Shown here piece by piece: positions 14,201 through 26,475 of a DNA stretch of 64,000 nucleotides. Numbering within the stretch: position 1 is the first letter of the stretch; every line of letters begins with the position of its first letter. Position numbers and translations under genes: made by a program. Source of the stretch: Sclerurus mexicanus. Taxonomy: Eukaryota; Chordata; Aves; Passeriformes; Furnariidae. The stretch lies in the NCBI GenBank assembly GCA_013396755.1, contig VWZF01005177.1, positions 1,838,910 through 1,902,909 on the forward strand. The letters run 5' to 3'. The notes under the pieces were generated by a model that was not told where the DNA came from, ran no database searches, and was given only the letters and a program-made list of their open reading frames with translations.

Positions 14201-16592
14201 ATATCTGATCTGTTGGATGCTGTTACAGTGCAGTCAACTAACTTGTAGCTCCATGGCTCATAGGTAGGGCTGTGTTACTGCTGCAAGCAGAACTGTTTGC
14301 ATCCTTGCTAAAATAGTGGGAGGCATCATGACACCTTTGTAAGGTCTTTTCCTATTCTTCTTTCCCCCCAATTTTCCCTTTCTTTTTGTCAGTTGAGCAT
14401 GTTGGATGACTGAAAGCAACTGGGGCTGCCTTTTTTTCTTTTACTTTCTTTTCCCTTACTATCTCTTTTTTATGTCCTGGGAGAACCCTGAATTGGCAAA
14501 TTAAAAATGTTATGCATTGCATGTATATTGTCAACTCATATGTAAAATGGAAGGATGGGAAGTGGTTTTTCTCAGGATTCAACTGAAACAAACCTTGGTT
14601 TACGTACAGCTGCTCAGGGTTTCCTTCAGTCTATGCTAGACTGTTTTTAGTCCACATGTTGCAAGTGGCTAGTTTGGTGATCCACATTCAAGTATATTTG
14701 GTGAACTCCTGTTGTATTTGAAAAAATGAGTTTTGCATTCTAAATTCAAAGGAACATAAGATGGTTTTCCCTTACTCTGAAAATTGTGCTTCTCATGTTA
14801 AGTTTAAATTTTTAAATTTCAGTAGAAGTCAGGGCCCTTCCCTGTGCCTGCCTATTCATGAGCTCACCTGAGCAGGCATTTCTGCAGTGTTGACTACTGT
14901 ATTTTGCTTTGGGTGTGATATCCTGCAAGGGAATGTCTCTTGAGTGTTTTGGGCTTTTTTTCCATTTATTTTTTTCTGGCTTGTTGGAATGCCTGAGCAC
15001 AATCTGGCTCATCATCAGGATATTTTATCTTGGTGTTGACAAATGCCATCTTCTGTGCTATTGCAAGATTTTTCTTTTGGGGATGAAGTAAGAAAATCCA
15101 ACTGTCATGGTGAATAGATGAGGCTGTCAAGTTGGAAGTGTCAAAGCTTCTGTAGATACAGTAGAGACTGCCAGGTGAGGGAAAGAAAATGGGTCCCTTT
15201 TTGGTGTACAACTGTATAACACAACCATGGAAATAAATAGAGCAGGCTTTTTTTAAAGCTCTTTCTGAATAGTGGCAATGTGTATTGGCCTTGAATCTTA
15301 GGACCCTGGGGAGTTTGGCCTTTATAAATTTAACAATAGATATATTTAAAAGGCAGTAAAACCTGATGTAATGCTAAACTAGAAGTAGGGAGGTAGTTCT
15401 GAAAAGTAGGTGCTTCCAGGAGAAACTGAAGCAAAGGAGAGGAGCCAGGGTTTTGTATGAGAATAAATGTGATAAAATTTTGGTATGAGATGACTTAGTG
15501 GCTGTGCTCTTTTGCTGTTGCTGTTTTTTAGTTAGTCAGAAGATACATGGCCAGTGACAAAGTGCCTGCTCTCTGTGGTTACTTGTGTGGTGGCATGTTT
15601 TAGGGTTGCTCAATGGTTGTGCTCTGCAAATGACAGAAGCTCATGGACTGAGACTGGTACCTGCTCTCTTATGACTAACAGAGATCAGGCACCCCTGACT
15701 CCTCCTGCCCACCCACCTCTTCCCTTTCTTAAGAAAAATCATTGAGCTTGCTGTCACTGTAAGTTGGCCAAAAGGAAGTTTTCTTAGCTGATTCCTTTTT
15801 CCTGAAGTTGTGTTATTGCCTGGAGACTCATCACAGGCAGGAATGCTCCTGTTCCTCCACATAAAAACCTGCCTGCCCTCTGCCTGCCTGTGGGGACCTC
15901 CTCGATGCCCCAAGGCTGCAGTTGTACCCTCCCTCCCAGAAATACATGCCTGGCAGTACACAGGTGCATGTGAAGCTCTTCTGCAGCACCAACAGGCCTT
16001 CCACCATCTTTAGTTTGCCTAAAGTGGATCCAGCCCAGCTATTTTTCTTTACACAACTAAAAATAATTCAGGGATGAACAGTTCGTGGTCTGTTGGCTAC
16101 GAGCCAGGACATTGTGCTCACAGCATTCATAGCATTGTCTAGACATGAATCTGCAGACACACTGTTGGGGACAATGTGGGAAGACTGGAATGAAACAATG
16201 AAAGATGAACTGAAGCAGTGTGTGTCGTGAATCTGTTTGCTTCTCACCATTAATGCTTTAGCCGAAGTAGTTGGTCGGAGTTTAACAGTTGGTTATTGAC
16301 AATTGTGGGTGCCTTCAGTCTCAATTGCTCAATTTGAGTCTTTCTTGTGGGCTTTTCAGAGAAGGTGCAAGCAGAGGATTTGAACAGGAATTTCTGAAAG
16401 GCTAAACTGGGCACAACTCAAAAGCAGGCCACTCATTGCCTCTTATGAAAATGTTGACCCAGCCATCTCTACCCCGTCTTCCTAATTGCTTAGGAAAGAA
16501 GGTGCAGCAAAGCTGATGAGGGATCATACTCCAGTCTGTCACGTTGTAGATGCATGCTCAAACCTTTAACTTCCAAAATGCAGGGGGACAAC

Positions 16593-17174
16593 TGTGGTGG
16601 GTTAACCTTGGCTGAATGCCAGGTGCCTACCAAGTTGTTCTATTACTCCCTTTCCCAGCCAGACAGAGGAGAAAGAATAAGATAGAAAACTACTTGCAGG
16701 TTGAGATAAGGCAGTTTACTAAAGCAAAAGTGAAAGTTTGCATGTGCATAAACAAAGAGGAAAATAACAAGGTTTATTCTCTACTTCTCCTTAGCAAGTG
16801 GTGTTTGTATACTTTCTGGGAAGCAGGACTTCAGCACACATAATGATTGCTCCAGAAGGCAAACATTGTAAATAACAAATGCCCTCTTTTCCTTAGCTTT
16901 TATATCTGAGCTGATGTCATATGGTATGAAAAATCCCTTTGGTTAATTTTGGTCAACTGGCCTACTTGTGTCCCCTCCCAGGATCTTGCCACCCACCCCT
17001 CAAAGGGAAGAGTGGTAGGGAAGGAATGTTGAGATGCTGATGCTGTGCCAGAGCAGCTCAGCAGTGGCCAAAACACTGGTGTGTTATCTACAGCTTTCTA
17101 GCTAGCAATGTGAAGCACAGCATTGTGAGGGCTGCTATGGGACAATGAACTCCATCTCAGCCAGACCCAATAAA
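16593..17174 (+). mobile_element. Endogenous retrovirus LTR, near full length, degraded
   Basis: It begins TGTGGTGGGTTAACCTTGGC and ends with a 'CTCCATCTCAGCCAGACCCA' block. Both match the ends of a common bird LTR I recognise, with 'GGTTGAGATAAGGCAG' and 'ACTGGTGTGTTATCTAC' in the expected order between them. The length of about 580 bp is plausible for a whole LTR. No internal retroviral sequence or partner LTR is seen, so it behaves as a solo LTR. A matching target duplication is not evident at these ends. The class (ERVL- or ERVK-like) is uncertain from this copy alone, although the related copy at 29458-29601 points to ERVL. Confidence 0.82.
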
Positions 17175-18402
17175 ATAGTAAAGCAGGGATTACCTAAGTG
17201 CAGAACTTGGGTTACCTAAGAGAGCTTTGAAGATGGACAAGGAGGTGGGTGACCAGCTTCATGTGAACTAAGTGGGAAGTAGACTAGGACTTGAGTAGGT
17301 TGAATAAGACCACTAAGTTTTGACTCATCCTGCTTTTTAAAAAATACAAGTATCGTTCCTTAGTGCAGGTCTGGAGGCCCTACACCATCTTTACTGTATT
17401 CACTAGCACCTTAAACTTTCTGACCCAAAGGATTTCTCCCAGGACCCTCAGCTGCCCTGCTGAGGGCATTACTCCTGCTTTGCAGAGTAACTCTAGGGCA
17501 GAGCTGATAAGCAATGTCTGTCCACTGTGACAGCAGAGCCTCTGTCGTTTAATGCAGAATTTCAACACTTGTTAACAGGACAGAACACCAGGGAAGTAGT
17601 TCTCCCTTCAAACTGACAAAAAAAATAACTCCCCGATTTTGTTCAAGCTTTTCCATTTTAAACAGGAATGGATGACACCAGAGACCCAAAGGCTGTTCTT
17701 AACAAATACGGGATGTGACATGGACTGCAGGAAATGTGCACTTGTTGAGGTCCAGAGACACCTGAGAGTCCTTCAGAACACACACACATTTGCAGTGCAT
17801 GAAAGAATTATAATTATGTTTATCTGTTCTGTGCTCAGGGTATAAATGATGCCTCTCAAGGCCAGTTACTATGTCAACAAAAGTAAGATGTATAATTTTC
17901 AAGTTGATTGAAATTGAAATATCTCAGTGTACCTAATGGAGTAGATCACATACACATGAAGCTTAACAACCCGACCTACAGTGTTACAGTTTATAAATTG
18001 TGGAAAAAAAGCCAACTCTTTGGGAGTTGTGCTAGCCAACAACAGGAGTGCACTATTGTTGTCCACTGAAACCCATCCATCCCTAAACTGCTCTGAGGGT
18101 GCCCTAGAGAAAAGCAGTATTTTTTCAATATGTGAACTACACGTAACATGCATCATAATTGTTTTCTCCAGAGTATGAAATAAATAGCATTTTTTCTATA
18201 AATAGTTCTAATTTTTAAAGTGAAATTGTCAAACCATAGTATGGCCTATTGATACATTTCAGCTAAGAGTTATTTTCTCTATTCTGTTTGTTTCGTTGTT
18301 TTTTGTTTTGTTTGGGGTTTTTTTGTGATCTCAGTATGAATAGAGATTTATGTCTTTTTAGTATTGAGATTTGGACTGCAAAACATGGGAAAATAAATTG
18401 GA

Positions 18403-18457
18403 TTTATATATATACACACATATATAAATATACACACATATATATTATTTTTTATAT
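18403..18457. repeat. TA/CACA microsatellite
   Basis: Alternating TATATA and CACACA blocks run for about 55 bases. Confidence 0.9.
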
Positions 18458-19946
18458 CGAGGAGAGAAACATGACCAAACAAATTCAGAGATTGTAAAAG
18501 ATTGGAAAAAACCCCCACAACATTAGCAGGGAGATTACACTAGTGTAAGGGAGAGAACTTGATGAATAATGGCCAAAAAAGCAGAATTTAAGTTTATTGA
18601 TGGCACATGCACACAGTTCCTGTTTCCAGGGCTTGGAGTATAGAACTTCAAAGCATCCAAGCTGACACTAACTGATAGTGGGAAAGACCAAGTAAGCTGA
18701 GGGGTAGAAAGGTAGAGAAACAAGTAGGGAACTAGTGGTGTTTTAGCTGCCAAAGGCCCAGAGAAGTTTATGTGATCTCAAAACAGTGTCCCTGTGCAAC
18801 ATGTAGGGATGGTTGCATTGACAGCCAAGTTTATTAATGAAGTTTTTTGATCGCTCATCAAATGCATGTAGTTTTTGGAAACGATTTCAAGGCATGTGGT
18901 TTGATACTGGTAAAATTATCAAAAGAGTCACTGTATGCAGTAAGACTCAAAAGGAAATCATCATCATGCAGGCTTCATTCCTCCTCTGGGGCAGAGCATA
19001 TGACAGGAGAAGACTTTCAGGGAGTGTGCGCAGTCTTTCTCTAGTGAGGGTTTAAACATGTTTCGTTCATTGTAAACTGCTGAACAAATAAAACTGTATG
19101 TAGGAAAACCGACCTTCCAGATAAGGTAATGAACCATGAAGAGAAACCCTATTCCTTCAAATTTATTGAGGATCAAATGTAGATATCCTTCTTTATGTCA
19201 GATAATGCTTTTCCATTCTGTCTGAGTGATGATGATAATATAAGTGTTTCCAAATGGAAGCCACAGTGCCATGCCCAGAAATACTGTCAGTAAGCTGCTT
19301 GACTGGCTGTCATATATCTCAATATAACATGGTTTGAAAGCACATGCTTGATGTAAAATAGGAAACATTTCTATGAAATAAATAGTGAGGTTAAACTAAG
19401 CATTAGTGATAGAAAAGATTAATTTTTGCATTTCCCTCCTTTGTGCATTTGACATTATTCACAATTTTCTACATTTCTGTGTTTGTGCATATGGATGTAC
19501 AGTGAATTGCTGCATAGAGTTTTGCTGTATGTGTATTTTAAGAACCTAACAAAATAGATATGCTACTGTACCATTCTGCATTTTCTGAGCTCTCTCTAAC
19601 ATTTCTGGGAATTTATCTTGCAATTCTGTAAAAAAAGACTTACTGTTCCCACCAGGACCTCTGAGGAAAAGAACAATCCCATTTCAAAACAAGTCCTTCA
19701 CATAGTGAATAAAGCCCCAAGGAATTGCAGAACCAATAAAAGGATCTCCCACGTCCCCTTTGCAATCCCAGGCAGTGATTTTTTAGCTGGTATCACATCC
19801 AAAGAAAAAATTTTGCTGTTAACAGGGTATTATAATAAAATAATTGAGTAACCAATTTGTTTTGTGAGTGCAATTTCCAGCCAGTCCCCTCATGTTTTTC
19901 TCTCCTATACCTAGAAATTGAAGTACAATAATATTAGAACATAATC

Positions 19947-19960
19947 TTTTTTTTTTTTTT
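19947..19960. repeat. Poly-T tract
   Basis: Fourteen consecutive T bases, with no retrocopy recognisable at either side. Confidence 0.9.
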
Positions 19961-22900
19961 GTGGGTATTGAAAAAACTCACATACAGCAAAGTTTGAAGT
20001 AGCCTGACAATTTTGCTCCTGCTCTGTGGTTATGCTGCACATACTGGCATTTAAAGATTCATCAGAACATATAAGTGGGGGTGCCACCTTTTGGGGTGCT
20101 ACACCAACTCCTCCTCTGTCACTGAAGAAGACATGGGGGCCAAGGCAGGCAGGAACATCCCATCCTGCAGTGTAGCTTTGCTAGCTGAATTCCCCTATAG
20201 CTCCTGTTGTGTGTGGCCAGGCATTTTCTCACCTGTCAAATTTTGTAGTGCTGCCCAGTGCTGTTCAATAGCTGTGAGTTTTGACATTATAGATGGTTCA
20301 TATGAAAAGATTTTAATAAAGTGAAGTGATTTATACTTACGTATGTTTTCGTCTGCTGTTGGTGAGGGTTTTTTTATTCCCATGGATTAAAAAATTTTAT
20401 AGTTGCAAACTGGGAAGTTACGTGGACCTTAGTGTTAGAGAGATCTGGCGGTAAAAAAAGGAGACAAGGTGTGTGTGCTGATGGAATGCCATAGGGAGGG
20501 AATGGGGAGATCTGGAGCTTCCTGGGGCATGTAGGGATATTGGTAAAACAGGCCAGGCCAGGTTGTGAGTCCCAGAGCCACACTGACCTGCTGGGAGCTG
20601 AGCCACATCTCAGCCAGGCTTTTTGGTATGGTTAAAGTGACTTAGAAAAGAATCAAAAGAAAGACTGAAAAATATTAAAGCGAGATGTTTTATGAATTTG
20701 TTCCATTCAGCTTAACTTTTACCCAGATTCAACACTGAGGAAATGTGTGGTCTCAGTGTAGATGTTACTAAAACTCTGTGAGAGCTTGGAACACTATTCA
20801 AAGGGGAAAAAATTGAAGATTTTTCTTAATTCATTATTGTACAGGATATTTTCTGGAAGGGAGAAGCTGTGGAGAGAAAAGATGATAACTTACCTAGGGG
20901 CTATCTGTAAGTAAAGACCTAGATGGAAGGAAATAAATGGTGGGGAAGTATTTAGTGTAGGAAGAGTGGACAAGATCCAAGACTGAATGAATCAAGGTAA
21001 ATGCAAACTAGATCTTGGACACATCTTTTGAACAGTGAAAACAATCTGATACTTATGCAGTTCATGGCAACTGTAATTTACCATCACTGGACATGTAAAA
21101 ATCATAATAGGATTTTTTTTTCCTTCAAAATTAAAGCCTTTATGTATGTAATATTGTATTTTTGCACATTATTATCCACTCGATACAGATATATCTACGC
21201 AGTTCGTGCTGCAACCTTTGTATTTCTTTTTAAGAATCTTGTATACTTAAAAAATGAGTCACTTGTTCTAATTACTTGAAATGAATACTTCGGGTAAATG
21301 AATGGCATGTCTGATTATTTTTTGTTTCTTTGCTTGCTTCTTTTTCCAGAAATGTTTAGGAGAGATGCAATGCATTCATTAGCAAGAAGTTAACATTCAT
21401 TTAATGTAATTACCAGCCTTTTTCCTAAGTGGAAAGATTCCCTTTTCAGACCAGAAAGCTGTGCTTTGAGCTGATCACAACATAGGAAAACTGAATTTGG
21501 TGAAGCAAGAGGAGAGTGCTGAAAAAGGCCTGCGGAGGGAGACTGCCAGAGCTTAACATTAACCAGGGAGAAAATGGTGGGGGGAACACTATATGCAAAT
21601 ACTTCCTTCTCTAAGCATTAAAATGTCAAAGGCTTATTCATCCAGCAAAATCATTACCTTTCACCAAGAGCAAAAGGAAAATTCATAGTTTTTTTCACTG
21701 AGATATTGCTGCATTCCACACAAAGAGCTATTGTTGCTTCCCAAAAGAAGAGGGCTTTATGGTTACATAGGATTCACATAATTTAGGGAGTGTTTCAGCT
21801 TCACTTGCTAATTATTAAATTCTCACAAGATGCCAACTGGCAATTTTCTCCAAAGTCTCTTCACTTTTTCTAAGGTGGACTAGAGCATTCATTTGAAAAG
21901 CTAAGCGAAGTAAACCTAGGCACCATGCAAATCACACTTAAATAGTCCAACCGGGTTATAGACTTTGTATGCGCAGGTGGGTTTCACTCACTGCTGCTGA
22001 TAATTCATCCAGCACATGGTTAATCAATTATCCTTTTCACTATGTCTGCTAAGTCACTGCATGTTTGCCTTTAGAAAAAGACCCAATGTCAAGAGGATAA
22101 AGAAAGGCAGGAATGTATTGCATGTCTTTAGAAAATGTGGATCATGGCCCCTTTCAAAATGGTGCTCATGAAGTGGAGGATAACGTTTGTGAATTGTAAA
22201 AGGGGTTGGAGCAGATAACACAGCAGGACAGGGGATATGCCCATTTGGGCTTCATCCTCCCCTAGTGCTGGAGATATTTTCGGTAAGTGATGAGGCACAG
22301 ATGATTGAGTCCACTTTTTATCACATCCATTTTTTATACCCTTTCATAATGTTTGGTTGCCTTCGTTTTCAACACCTTTTCTTAGGATAAATAAAGCTTT
22401 AATGTTTATTAGAGTTGCCCTGCAAGCGTAACTCTTTGTTGTCTTAGTTGAGCTCAGGGTTGACCACGTAAGCAGGCTTATGACAAATAGAGGACAAAAG
22501 ACAGCAGGAAGCAATGGTCAAGGAAGGTCTATCAACCCCAGCTGCAATGACACTTTTTTTTTTTTCATGTATATGCAACCTTTCTAAAAGCTAACAGTGT
22601 TACGAGGGGAAATTGGCTTTCTGGGACTGCTGAAATCAGGAATACAAATAGTTCTAACTACATTCTAAATGATAGCATTGTACGATTTGCATATACACCC
22701 CTTGGTTCATCTTCTTGCTATTTTTCTATTTTTTTCACAGTTTACTGCTAGCCTTGTAGATCCTTGTATCAGGCACAGTTCTTATAAAAAAAAAGAAAGT
22801 GGGAATAAAGAACCTTTTTTCTCTTTTTTCCATCAGCTAATCTTCCCACAGAAGCTGAACAACATCCTCTTTATCAAGATTATGGGTTTCCACATCTTGG

Positions 22901-23685
22901 CATACTGTTTCTTTCCTTTAGTGTGTGCCAGCAAATTGAACCAAGAGTGATGAAAGTAGAGAATAAGGCATGTGTAGGGCCATACTTATTCACTTAAATC
23001 AAGAGCCTTTATTTATATAAGTAAGGGCAGTGGGATATAAGTTTCATTTGCAACTATGAACAGCACATACCTGTGTTTCAAAAGATGTTACAGCTGTAAC
23101 ATTCTGGCTTGCATGTGAAAAAATTGATTTTATTCATAGATACATGAAGGAAAGAAAACAGCTGTCAGTCTTTTGTCAGTCTTGATGCAACCCTGCATCC
23201 TACCCATAGTGCGGCTTTGACTTGCATTAACAAGGGAACGTAGCGCTTAGACCTAGTTGTTGTGGAACTATGGACTGCTGGCCTTTGCATTATTCATGCT
23301 ATATACATACTGCTGAATCATGAGAAGGCTTTTATGGAAAAAGCCACTGAGAAACCAAACACTTTCTGTTGACAGCCTGAGTGCTTTTTAATTCCATTCA
23401 TTTATGTAGGAGGATATGGCAAGCAGTGTCCCATGACGTTGGGCATTATATTTGGTTTTAGTACATTGAATCGTTCCAGCTTTAACATGAAAAGCTTCAG
23501 TAGGAAAAATTGTGACTTGGCAGGTATGGGCATGACATATTAGGGAACAATTCTTTGCTAGAGGGGTATTATAGTACAGGAGCAGGTTATCTGGTGAAGT
23601 TATAGGTTATCCATCCATGTAGGTTTTTACGTCCAGAATAAGCAAAACTAAGACTGATCTGATCTACTGTGGTGATGGTTCTGTT

Positions 23686-23752
23686 GTGGGCAGAAGGTTG
23701 GACCAGATGACATCTCAACATCCCTTTGAATCAGCATTTCTATGATTCTATG
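23686..23752 (+). mobile_element. CR1 LINE 3'-end stub
   Basis: 'GGTTGGACCAGATGACATCT' followed by a degraded 'CCCTTTGAATCAGC' and the terminal 'TATGATTCTATG' is the CR1 3' untranslated end. Only about 67 bp remains, so the family cannot be set. Confidence 0.85.
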
Positions 23753-25649
23753 GCTTTCTCAGTAAAATATATATAAACTATGGTCTCATTTTCACTACAC
23801 TCTTTCTCAAAAGACAAATATAAACAAGTATTTTTACAGAAGTAAACCAGAATCAACGCAATATTTTGCAGGTAAGGTGCCATCCTTTTTAATAGTGAAA
23901 ATTGGGTTTGTTCCCTTGGTTCAGTAAAGAGAAATACAACTGTTATTTCAGTGAAGCAGTAGGGAGAATAATTTTAATTTGAATCCAGCTGTTGTTACAA
24001 TGAAATTCAAAAGGCAATGTGGGCCATAATAAGGAGCTAAAAACCTGTGGTTCAATAGTCAGTATTGATCTCTTGTATTGATTTCAGGGAAACAGACATT
24101 TCATTCTATGGCATGAAGAGCCTCACAAGAACTTTCCAGCAATTAATTTTGTTTTAAGTCTTTCTCTGATGGCTCAAGCAGTATTTTAAAATTAATTATG
24201 CTCATTCTCTGTGAAAAGATGATTTTTAAAATTTTAATAGATTTAAAGAAATACAGACTTCTTACATGTTCAGATACAAAACTTCTGGTTTGCTGAAAGA
24301 AAATGAGTCTTTTATTACTGGGACAGATCAGTTAGACTCATGTAATTCTGATAACCTTTCTCAGAGTTATAACATTCTTTACCTGCTGTGTGGAATTATT
24401 AAAAAAGTATTATTCTCACCTATCTTGAAAAACTTCAGAGTTTGAGCTAGAGAAGCACAGTCCCTACAGATTAGCATAGCAAAGCATTCATCCCTCTGGA
24501 AATTATGTTTTGGGAAAAATTATTCAGTCCATATAGTGGAAGACTGTGATGGAGGGAGAACAGTAAAACTAAATTTCATTTGGACTACAGTGAAGTTTTC
24601 TTAGGATTGAAAGTTTCCTGGCATTTAATGGAGCTGAGAAATGCCACCGGTCTTGACGTTACTTGAATTTGCTTGGATTTCTCTGATTGAACACATTCTC
24701 TAGATATTTCTCTGGTCGTCATTTTAGTTTTTCTGAAAAGTGTTTCATAGCATTTCTTAAAAGAACACCAAAAATATTCTACCTTCCAGTCAGTTGTGCT
24801 TTCATGACTACATTAAAAAATGAACAAAAAGACGTGAATGTATAACCAATGAAAGAAAAGGAAAGCAGATGGGAATTGATGTGCAGCAAAAGCTGAGGAC
24901 TGTGGGAAGCATGTGAGGCAAGGAGAGGCAGAAAGCAGGAGAAGCGATTTTGCTTTGCTTGGGGGTAGGTGATTGTGTTGTCCTTGCAGGGAAGGGGGAA
25001 AGTTGTTTGTTCATTTTGTTTCAAGAGAGAAATCAGAAAAGTAGAAGGATTCTGAGAAAAATCCAAGTGGTGTATTGTACGGCAATGACAAAATACTTTT
25101 GTTCTAGCAGTATTGAAGGAAGATATAAAACTGAATCTTGATACTTGTAAATGAGCAAGCCAATGCAATCTGCATCTGGAGCAGCACTCTGTGCTGCTAG
25201 TGCTGGTTGGCAGTGAGGAGGTTCAAGAGAAGAGGAAATAAGTTACTCTTGTACTGGTTTATTAAAAACCAAGCAGATGATTCAAATATTCCTTGTCCCA
25301 TCACCTCACCATTGATCTGAAATTGCAGCAGATCTGGGATCTGATTAATCAAATATTAAGAAAAGGTTAAAATAATTAGTTTTAATTGCTGTGAGTTTAC
25401 GTTGAAGATCTTTTGTCAAAATAGCATTGTGCCTCTTTTGAGATGGTTGCTAGTTTAGGGTCAGTCTTGAAATTGTGTATTTCAGCTCTTTTCATCTTGA
25501 TATTACACAACCTTTTGATGAAGAAACTAGAATGAATACAAAATCAACATTGTAAACACATTCGATGGTTTTAAAAGTGGCAATTTCTAAACCTCAATGT
25601 GTTTCTTGAGCAAGGACGATGATGAATGCTTGCTATTTTACATTATTAT
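23753..25649. other. Unique intronic stretch, no gene seen
   Basis: AT-rich and repeat-poor. The longest frame (129 codons, minus strand, 24779-25168) has low-complexity Ser/Phe/His-rich content and no family resemblance, so it is treated as chance. Confidence 0.6.
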
Positions 25650-26475
25650 CAGTGGGTGTGGAAGAAGTGAGAAAATTATTCCATATAAAATATGCAGATG
25701 ACACAAAGTTAAAGAGGGTGATAATAATTAACAGAACAAGCTGCTGTACAGAGTAATCTGCTCTGACTGCAACGGACAAAATGCAAGAAAGCAGTAGGAG
25801 TTTCTATGAGGCCAAGTAAGAGGACTATATATAGGAATAAATACTGTGGGCTGTGCTGATTTGATTGTTGGCTTTGTCCTAGGACGCAGTAACAGAGTTG
25901 AGATGTTGCATGTGGAATTAGCAGGGTATGACCTTCTACTATGAGTGTGTGGTGCAAAAGGGGTAATGAGAATTTTTGATATGCAAACAAGGGAATATTG
26001 AGGAGGTCTTAGTTATGGTGTGACTGGCTTTGGGACACCAACCCATTCCATTGTTCAGGATGGAAGAATACTGTTAAACTAGTGAAGATTTAAGAAAAGA
26101 GGCACAAGAATGGTAAAAGGAAGAATGCTTTATAGTGAAAGGGTGAAGAATCTTGGCCTGCTTAAACAAAAATAAGACTAGAGGGTGACCTCAGAATTTT
26201 TTGTATGTTAAGTATGTTAAGCAAAAGTTGGTAATTGAGTGTCAAGAAGCAGTCGTACCATGAAAGTTGATGCTACACAAATTCCTCCTAGAAATAACAG
26301 ACACAGATTTTTAACACTTAGGTAATTATTCTTTGGAATAATTGTCAACTTGTCAAGTCTCTCCATTGCTGAACAATGGACAATATTGGATGCCTTTATA
26401 AAATATGTATTCTGATTCAAACTGGAATTAATTCTGAGAGGTCTCATGGCCTGTCTTATGCTGGAGGTCAAAGTA
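25650..26475 (+). mobile_element. Ancient CR1/L3-like LINE remnant with reverse-transcriptase YADD box
   Basis: A degraded LINE in + orientation. At 25691-25711 the frame reads YADDTKL, the catalytic box of CR1-type reverse transcriptase. Further on, 'GGTGACCTCAGAA' (26184-26196), 'AAATTCCTCCTAGAAATAA' (26278-26296), 'TGGATGCCTTTATAAAATAT' (26388-26407) and 'CATGGCCTGTCTTATGCTGG' (26446-26465) follow the order of the 3' part of the old amniote L3/CR1 group seen in turtles, crocodilians and mammals. The spacing between the YADD box and the tail is shorter than in an intact element, so internal deletions are likely. It is full of stops and dead. The 5' boundary is approximate. It is more diverged than the other CR1 copies in the window, implying an older insertion. 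Confidence 0.75.

Larger units (their letters stand above)
7946..16592. other. Unique intronic stretch, no gene seen
   Basis: No exon of SLC35F1 and no recognised transposon. It includes the 30-bp tandem duplication at 11756-11820, a poly-T tract at about 11938-11949, and a cluster of overlapping ACATGTAC palindromes at 14161-14200. Moderately GC-richer patches near 9.3-10.4 kb and 15.6-16.0 kb have only short frames of no recognisable family. Confidence 0.55.
17175..23685. other. Unique intronic stretch, no gene seen
   Basis: Unique AT-rich intron. It holds TA/CA microsatellite DNA at 18403-18457, poly-T runs at 19947-19960 and 22554-22565, and a repeat-free stretch at about 21290-22450 that could include conserved non-coding sequence. 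No recognisable coding frame. Confidence 0.55.

Noticed and set aside
24779..25168. 129-codon minus-strand ORF
   Set aside because: Composition is low-complexity Ser/His/Phe-rich, there is no recognisable domain, and it lies inside an intron of a gene on the other strand. Likely chance.
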